From Clostridia bacterium (GTDB lineage Bacteria > Bacillota > Clostridia > Oscillospirales > CAG-272): 19,168 nt of DNA. The notes beneath the pieces are model-generated. The model did not search any database and was not told the DNA's origin. It worked only from the letters and a program-made list of their open reading frames with translations. The stretch is from assembly GCA_017452565.1 (NCBI GenBank), contig JAFTMF010000175.1, positions 1-19,168 of the forward strand, written 5' to 3'. Below, piece after piece: positions 15,056-19,168 of this stretch (positions within the stretch are counted from its first letter, which is position 1; every line of letters starts with the position of its first letter). The translations under genes and the position numbers were made by a program.

Positions 15056-15076
15056 GCGCTGCCTTATAACGAAAAC

Positions 15077-15107
15077 AAAGGACGGCTTTTGCCGTCCTTT
15101 GGTCTTT
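15077..15107. terminator. Terminator shared by the convergent PAP2 and repeat-protein genes
   Basis: AAAGGACGGC (15077-15086) pairs perfectly with 15091-15100 around TTTT. The plus-strand tail GGTCTTTATTTT is U-rich, and the minus-strand tail is GTTTTC. It sits in the 50-bp gap between the two convergent stop codons. Confidence 0.82.
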
Positions 15108-16290
15108 ATTTTGACAGTTCACGGGAATAAGGTGTCGACGTAGGGGTTCGTCTGGAGCGTTTCACCCGGTCTTTGCGCGCGTGCTCCAAGAGAAGCAACA
15201 GGAACGCTATCACCAAAATCACACCTACTACAGACACAATCACAATGGAGCCCAGCGCCAGCCAGTTCGTCTTAGGCACACCTACGATAGGCTCGGGCAC
15301 CTGCTCTTCGGGATCATAAGGAATATAGCGCATCTCCGAAAACTCACAACGGGAGCATATGCGGCTCTCAATTCCATCGCCCTCTTCGTCGGCGTTGCGA
15401 ATGGTCATCCACTCGCTGAAATCGTGATTGAGTTTGGGGAACTGTTCGGTCTCGGTGTAACCGCAACCGTCAGAGCAGTAGCCAATTCTCAATCCGCCCG
15501 CTGTGCAGGTGGCCTCCTGCTCCGTCCAAACCATATCGTAAGGGCGAGGATCGGTGAAATTCCCCCGCTTCACGGTTTCGCAATAGCTGCAGGAGTAGAC
15601 GGTAAAGCCTTGCTCCGTGTGGGTTGCCTCCACAACCGAATAGTTCCAGTTATGTTCAACTACGGGCATTTCTTCAGTATAGGAATGGTTGCATTCACTG
15701 CAAGTATGGCGCAGGAATCCTACCGTCTGACAGGTAGGCTCCACCTCCACCGTTTCATTGTATGTATGGGCGGTCATAGCAGTCTCGCTGTCCCGATAAG
15801 TGTCCCCACATCGATCACAGATATGATCGGTATAGCCGATGGCACTGCAGGTAGGCTCCACTACGGTATCCCGATAATCGTGCCCCAGTGCAACACCGTC
15901 GGTAACTTCGGTGATAATACCACATTCCTTGCACTGCTGGGTCAACGAGCCCGATTTCACACAAGTTGCGGGAGTGGAGGAAAGCACCTTCCAATCATGA
16001 GGGGCATATTCTTCGCTGTAAACGATCTCGTGATGTTGATTGCATTCATCACAGTTATATTCGATATAACCACGCACCTCGCAGGTTGCGTCCTGCGTCG
16101 ATACTATGGTCAATGGCGCATTACAATTGGGACAAAGCTCGCGGGATAAAGCGTAGGATTGGGTCGGAGTCTGCTCTGCCCGAGTGGGGGTCCCCCCAAC
16201 GGTTACGAAAAACAGGGTCACAACGGCTATCCATACGCCCAGCCAAGCGGCGCGCCTTGTGCTCTCTGCTCTCCAAAGCATTCGCATCAT
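15106..16290 (-). CDS. Membrane-anchored surface protein with tandem Cys-rich (CxxC...GH-type) repeats
   Basis: A 394-residue protein with an N-terminal signal or anchor (hydrophobic 15-32), a repeat ectodomain (~50-325), a C-terminal membrane helix (343-369) and a very basic cytoplasmic tail (ARKDRVKRSRR). The ectodomain holds six imperfect repeats of ~38 residues with the pattern (A/P)TC-x3-G-x4-(Y/H)-x-C-x2-C-x12-16-H-(D/N/T)-(W/Y/F), starting near 68, 108, 146, 186, 222 and 260, plus half units at 53-56 and 312-315. The fifth unit has His in place of the first Cys (ATHTEQG); the sixth has CSDGC. Such repeats (xxCxxCGxxYTExxPxxGH) are frequent in Clostridia surface proteins and probably each bind a metal or form disulfides. 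Start ATG 16290 follows GGAG by 8 nt. Its role is unknown; adhesion or wall contact is a guess. Confidence 0.85.
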   Translation of the reverse strand: MMRMLWRAESTRRAAWLGVWIAVVTLFFVTVGGTPTRAEQTPTQSYALSRELCPNCNAPLTIVSTQDATCEVRGYIEYNCDECNQHHEIVYSEEYAPHDWKVLSSTPATCVKSGSLTQQCKECGIITEVTDGVALGHDYRDTVVEPTCSAIGYTDHICDRCGDTYRDSETAMTAHTYNETVEVEPTCQTVGFLRHTCSECNHSYTEEMPVVEHNWNYSVVEATHTEQGFTVYSCSYCETVKRGNFTDPRPYDMVWTEQEATCTAGGLRIGYCSDGCGYTETEQFPKLNHDFSEWMTIRNADEEGDGIESRICSRCEFSEMRYIPYDPEEQVPEPIVGVPKTNWLALGSIVIVSVVGVILVIAFLLLLLEHARKDRVKRSRRTPTSTPYSRELSK

Positions 16291-16330
16291 AGAAAACTCT
16301 CCAAGAATTTTATAACTCTCTTTTTATGAT

Positions 16331-16359
16331 ATGATACTATAATTTTTCCGAAAAAGCAA
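16331..16359 (-). promoter_or_regulatory. Promoter of the Cys-repeat surface protein gene
   Basis: TTGCTT (16359-16354 on the minus strand), a 17-nt spacer and TATCAT (16336-16331) form a good sigma-A promoter about 40 nt before the ATG. The TATCAT hexamer is repeated immediately (16331-16326), so a second -10 register is possible. Confidence 0.72.
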
Positions 16360-16415
16360 GTCCTTTTCTAAAAGTTTCATCACTTTTTAATACCATTCGG
16401 ATTGGTAATTTTTTC

Positions 16416-16976
16416 CTATTTCCCGTGCCGTTTCCATAGTAGCGCAACAGTAGAAAGAACGATAGCAACGTCCAGCCAAGGAGAGAGGTTTTCCAAGTAT
16501 AAACCGTCCAGCGACGCTTTGATCCGAGAAGGCGGATCTCCGCAAAGCTGCGCCAGTCCTGTAATTCCGGGTCGGAGAGAGTAGATCCCCTGCCGAGTCC
16601 GTCTGCGATGCATCTCCTGCTCGGCAGGCAGAAGGGGGCGAGGGCCGATGAGACTCATCTCTCCCCGCAGGACGTTCCAAAGCTGGGGAAGCTCGTCCAT
16701 CCCCGTAGAGCGCAAAAAGGCACCGCCGGGAATATAATACCGCTGCGGATCGGCAAGCTCCTCCCGCGGAAGCACCGGCGCATCTCTGCGCATCGTGCGG
16801 AACTTGTATACGATAAACGGTTCCCCGCCCCGCCCGATTCGTTTCTGACGGTATAAAATCCCCTCTCCCGATCGGGCACAGATCAAAGCAGCACCACCCA
16901 ATACCGGAAGCAGACAAAAAATCCCTCCTGCTGCCAGCACGCAGTCTGCTGCTCGTTTAACTTGGCTGTACTTCAT
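16416..16976 (-). CDS. Undecaprenyl-phosphate sugar-phosphate transferase (bacterial sugar transferase family)
   Basis: This initiating glycosyl-1-phosphate transferase (PF02397) loads the first sugar phosphate on undecaprenyl phosphate for capsule, exopolysaccharide or glycoprotein synthesis. At 186 residues it is the short, monotopic catalytic form, with one N-terminal hydrophobic segment (~10-32). Family motifs seen are YRQKRIGRGGEPFIVYKFRTMR (~42-63), the catalytic Asp-Glu in STGMDELPQLWNVLRGEMSLIGPRP (~90-114) and RPGITGLAQLCG (~135-146). The start ATG 16976 follows AAGGAGG by 6 nt. No other polysaccharide genes are adjacent, so it is an isolated copy. The sugar (galactose, glucose or an N-acetyl sugar) cannot be told from sequence. 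A hydrophobic C-terminal stretch (167-182) might also contact the membrane. Confidence 0.92.
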   Translation of the reverse strand: MKYSQVKRAADCVLAAGGIFCLLPVLGGAALICARSGEGILYRQKRIGRGGEPFIVYKFRTMRRDAPVLPREELADPQRYYIPGGAFLRSTGMDELPQLWNVLRGEMSLIGPRPLLPAEQEMHRRRTRQGIYSLRPGITGLAQLCGDPPSRIKASLDGLYLENLSPWLDVAIVLSTVALLWKRHGK

Positions 16977-17109
16977 ATTTGCCCTCCTTGGTGATCGTTC
17001 GAGTCGACTATAGCGTTCCCACGATCGGCAAACTTATTCCCATACTACCTTTTTCGCCGATTTTTCTGTCTTCTCGTCCTGTGTTCATACAGAGTTCACA
17101 AATCGGGTG

Positions 17110-17115
17110 TACAAT
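17110..17115 (+). promoter_or_regulatory. Possible -10 element of the yqhQ unit
   Basis: TACAAT lies 40 nt before the yqhQ ATG at 17155. No good -35 stands at 16-18 nt; the nearest candidate, TTCATA (17084-17089), is 20 nt away. The call is therefore weak. Confidence 0.35.
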
Positions 17116-17154
17116 AGTAGAAATGTAATTTTATCTTTGAAAGGATTTTCTGAA

Positions 17155-18258
17155 ATGGCTAATAAAAAGACTTCCATCGGCGGTCAGGCTTTGATGGAAG
17201 GAATTATGATGCGCGGTCCCGAGATGACTGCGATGGCGGTTCGCCGTGCTGACGGTGAAATCGTAATGGAAGAATTCCCTACTAACAACAGCGTTCCCAA
17301 AATCTGCAAGCTCCCTCTGATCCGCGGTGTTTACGGTATGGTTACCTCTATGGCTGTGGGTTACAAGTGTATGATGCGCTCCGCTGATCTTTATGCAGAC
17401 GATCTCATCACAGAGGAGGAAGCCAAGGAAGCTGCCAAAGCTGCCGAAAAGCAAACTGCAGACGGTAGCGACTCTCCCGAAGGCGCGACTGCTACCGAAA
17501 CGGTCGCAGAAAGCACTTCCGATACAACCGCTCCCGCTGAGAAAGCTGAGAAAGCCGAGAAAAAGGAAAGCAAGAAGGCAGATAAGAAAGACAAGAAAGA
17601 TAATAAGGAAGAAGAAGGCGTGTTCGGTACTGCCGCTATGATTATCACGGTGGTTCTTGCCGTTGCCTTGATGCTGGGCCTGTTCTTCTGGCTCCCCACC
17701 TTCCTGTATGATCTTACCGTTGCCAAGCTCACTACCGATCTCTCTCCCATCCTCGCCCGCTTCATCCGCTCCCTCACCGAAGCAATGGTGCGTGTTCTGC
17801 TGTTGGTTGGCTATATGCTGGCCATCTCTCAGATGAAGGAAATCAAACGCACCTTTATGTTCCACGGTGCGGAGCACAAGACCATCTTCTGCTACGAGCA
17901 GGGTCTGCCTTTGACCGTCGAAAACGTTCGCCCTATGCGCCGCTTCCATCCCCGTTGCGGTACTTCCTTCCTGATTCTGATGGTATTGGTTGGCATTCTG
18001 CTGGGTCTGCTGATTCCCTTCACCGGTTGGCTGAGAGTGGTTTGCAAGATTGCGCTGATCCCCTTCACCGTTGGTATCGGCTACGAGCTGATCAAGCTGG
18101 CAGGCAGATACGACAATTTCTTCACCCGTATGATCTCCGCTCCCGGCGTGTGGCTTCAGCATATCACCACCAAGGAGCCCGACGATGCGATGATCGAATG
18201 TGCCATCGCCGCGATGGAGCGCGTTATCCCCGAGGATCAGGAAAAAGATAACTGGTAA
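17155..18258 (+). CDS. yqhQ: YqhQ-family membrane protein (DUF1385) with a charged low-complexity insert
   Basis: This 367-residue protein carries the DUF1385 signatures: IGGQALMEGIMMRGP (8-22), FHGAEHKTIFCYE (236-248), RRFHPRCGTSF (262-272) and ITTKEPDDAMIE (337-348). Membrane segments are visible near 160-182, 208-225, 270-290 and 294-312. The start at 17155 follows GAAAGGA by 9 nt; a GTG at 17107 would add 16 residues upstream but has no site. The family is widespread in Bacillota and its function is not established. Unlike the ~300-residue homologues I know, residues ~84-154 here are a low-complexity Ala/Glu/Lys/Thr stretch (repeated EKAEK, KKADKKDKKDNK) inserted before the first helix, probably a flexible or helical charged linker on the cytoplasmic side. 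The metallophosphoesterase gene follows 39 bp later. Confidence 0.92.
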   Translation: MANKKTSIGGQALMEGIMMRGPEMTAMAVRRADGEIVMEEFPTNNSVPKICKLPLIRGVYGMVTSMAVGYKCMMRSADLYADDLITEEEAKEAAKAAEKQTADGSDSPEGATATETVAESTSDTTAPAEKAEKAEKKESKKADKKDKKDNKEEEGVFGTAAMIITVVLAVALMLGLFFWLPTFLYDLTVAKLTTDLSPILARFIRSLTEAMVRVLLLVGYMLAISQMKEIKRTFMFHGAEHKTIFCYEQGLPLTVENVRPMRRFHPRCGTSFLILMVLVGILLGLLIPFTGWLRVVCKIALIPFTVGIGYELIKLAGRYDNFFTRMISAPGVWLQHITTKEPDDAMIECAIAAMERVIPEDQEKDNW

Positions 18259-18297
18259 ACCGTTTTTCCATTGTACATTGACTGAAAGGATCCGATT

Positions 18298-19002
18298 ATG
18301 CTATTTGTTACAGCCGATCTCCACGGTTATCCTTTGCAAGAGTTTCTTGCACTCCTGAAAAAAGCCGGTTTTGGCAGCCGCGAGGACGATTTTCTCTTCA
18401 TTCTCGGCGACGTCATTGACCGAAACGGCGACGGCGGCATTGAGGTGTTGAACTGGCTGACTATGCAGTCCAACGTTCAGCTGATACTGGGCAATCACGA
18501 GGCTCTGCTTCTCTCCTGCAAATGGATTTTCGAGGAGATCACCGATAACTCCCTTGCCGCACTGTCTCCCGCACGGCTTCAGCTGCTGAAAAGCTGGATG
18601 GAAAACGGCGCTGAGCCTACGCTGAAATCGCTCAGTGCTCTCAAAAAATCTTCCCTCGACAGCGTTTTGGATCTCATTGACTATCTGGAGGACTGTCCCC
18701 TCTATGAAACGGTGCGGGCAGGTGGCAGACGCTTCGTCCTCACCCACGGCGGACTGGGAAACTTCAGTCCCGACAAACCGCTGGATGATTACACCCCCGA
18801 AGAGCTGCTTTGGACGCGTCCTCATCCCGATGACCGTTATTTCTCCGATCGGATGACCATCATCGGTCACACGCCTACGGGTTATTATGGATATCCCTAC
18901 AGAAATCGAGCGTTCCATACGCCCACGTGGATCGACATTGATACCGGCGATAAGCCCTGCGTCCTCAGGCTGGACGATATGGCAGAATTTTACGCCGACT
19001 GA
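18298..19002 (+). CDS. PPP-type metallophosphoesterase (calcineurin-like)
   Basis: This 234-residue cytoplasmic enzyme shows the ordered metal ligands of the PPP/ApaH-like phosphatases: DLH (7-9), GDVIDR (37-42), GNHE (65-68), THGG (149-152) and IGHTPTG (189-195). These bind a two-metal centre that hydrolyses phosphoesters; PPP relatives act on phosphoproteins or on dinucleoside polyphosphates, and sequence alone does not decide. The first motif reads TADLHG rather than the usual GDxHG, still with the needed Asp and His. GAAAGGA lies 7 nt before the ATG at 18298. The 39-bp gap after yqhQ contains no convincing promoter, so the two are probably co-transcribed. The 166 bp after the stop show no clear intrinsic terminator. 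Confidence 0.9.
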   Translation: MLFVTADLHGYPLQEFLALLKKAGFGSREDDFLFILGDVIDRNGDGGIEVLNWLTMQSNVQLILGNHEALLLSCKWIFEEITDNSLAALSPARLQLLKSWMENGAEPTLKSLSALKKSSLDSVLDLIDYLEDCPLYETVRAGGRRFVLTHGGLGNFSPDKPLDDYTPEELLWTRPHPDDRYFSDRMTIIGHTPTGYYGYPYRNRAFHTPTWIDIDTGDKPCVLRLDDMAEFYAD

Positions 19003-19070
19003 AAAGCGCCTCCCTAAGGGCGTGCAAAATTAGCGGGGAAATCGCAAAATCTTTCACTAATACACGGTAG

Positions 19071-19168
19071 GGGCGAACTGCGTGTCAAGAGTAACATAGT
19101 TTACAAAATGTGTAAGCACATGGTTTACAACCGACTTGACCTAAATTGACATTTCCGCTTCGGCTTCG
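19071..19168. mobile_element. Possible insertion-sequence terminus within a REP-like hairpin (partial, right edge)
   Basis: After GTAGGGGCGAACTGCG (19067-19082) the expected mirror of a REP-like hairpin does not follow. Instead TGTCAAG begins at 19083, then two GTTTACAA direct repeats (19099-19106 and 19123-19130) around an ATGTG-TAAG-CACAT hairpin (19108-19121), ending in CTTGAC (19135-19140), the inverted copy of GTCAAG. A TG-start terminus followed by spaced internal repeats is what IS21-type elements show. No transposase is in the window, so this stays tentative; a regulatory palindrome is the alternative. Confidence 0.35.

Noticed and set aside
16386..16412. Hairpin TACCA/TGGTA after the sugar transferase gene
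   Set aside because: The stem is short and its T-run is on the plus strand, where no gene ends. The minus-strand tail is A-rich, so it is not a terminator for the transferase.
16387..16917. Alternative 176-residue minus-strand frame over the sugar transferase
   Set aside because: The overlapping frame 16416-16976 carries the complete sugar-transferase motifs and the ribosome binding site.
16993..17026. GATCGT/ACGATC inverted repeat and AGTCGACT palindrome upstream of the sugar transferase
   Set aside because: The arms are short (6 bp) and widely spaced, and 8-bp palindromes occur by chance. No known operator matches.
17131..18162. 343-residue minus-strand open frame
   Set aside because: It is antisense to yqhQ. 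The His/Gln/Asn-rich stretch and the Phe/Leu run are mirrors of yqhQ codons.
19003..19030. Possible terminator after the metallophosphoesterase gene
   Set aside because: CGCC and GGCG can pair around CCCTAAG, but the stem is only 4-5 bp and no T-run follows.

Overview
The window looks like a chromosomal segment of a gut Clostridia (Bacillota) member, probably Oscillospirales/Ruminococcaceae-like. The evidence is moderate GC, strong AAGGAG-type ribosome binding sites, textbook sigma-A promoters (several TTGACA-17 nt-TATAAT-like), lipoproteins with a Thr/Ser-rich linker after the lipobox, and the families present (YqhQ/DUF1385, PcrA, a GH31 lipoprotein, orphan solute-binding lipoproteins). The species call is inference. 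I see no rRNA, tRNA, CRISPR array or complete mobile element.

Layout. 1-305 (-): 5' part of a small three-helix membrane protein running off the left edge. 382-2526 (-): PcrA/UvrD helicase. 2671-3759 (+): unrecognised 362-residue protein, divergent from pcrA with back-to-back promoters. 3867-7139 (+): exported GH31 glycosidase lipoprotein with C-terminal carbohydrate-binding-like modules, ending in a bidirectional terminator shared with a convergent 84-residue zinc-ribbon protein. 7469-7566: a terminator-like hairpin and tandem REP-like palindromes. 7575-10036 (-): an amino-acid ABC transporter operon (solute-binding protein, permease, ATPase) with a consensus promoter containing a probable ArgR box. 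10199-11650 (-): orphan family-1 solute-binding lipoprotein. 11749-13878 (-): large lipoprotein metallopeptidase (HEITH) with a discoidin-like domain. 14135-15055 (+): PAP2 phosphatase. 15106-16290 (-): membrane-anchored surface protein of Cys-rich repeats. 16416-16976 (-): initiating sugar-phosphate transferase. 17155-19002 (+): YqhQ and a PPP-type metallophosphoesterase as a two-gene unit. The right edge carries what looks like the terminus of an insertion element inside a REP-like hairpin.

How the genes fit together. Several products work at or outside the membrane: GH31 glycosidase, metallopeptidase with a glycan-binding-type domain, sugar-binding lipoprotein and amino-acid importer. Together they suggest breakdown of host or dietary glycoprotein with uptake of sugars and amino acids (inference). 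PAP2, the sugar-phosphate transferase and the repeat protein suggest envelope functions.

The most unusual item is the amino-acid solute-binding protein at 9197-10036. The segment that normally closes the fold at the C-terminus sits at the mature N-terminus, so it reads as a natural circular permutation. Its promoter carries a 14-of-18 match to the remembered Bacillus ARG-box consensus, pointing to arginine control.
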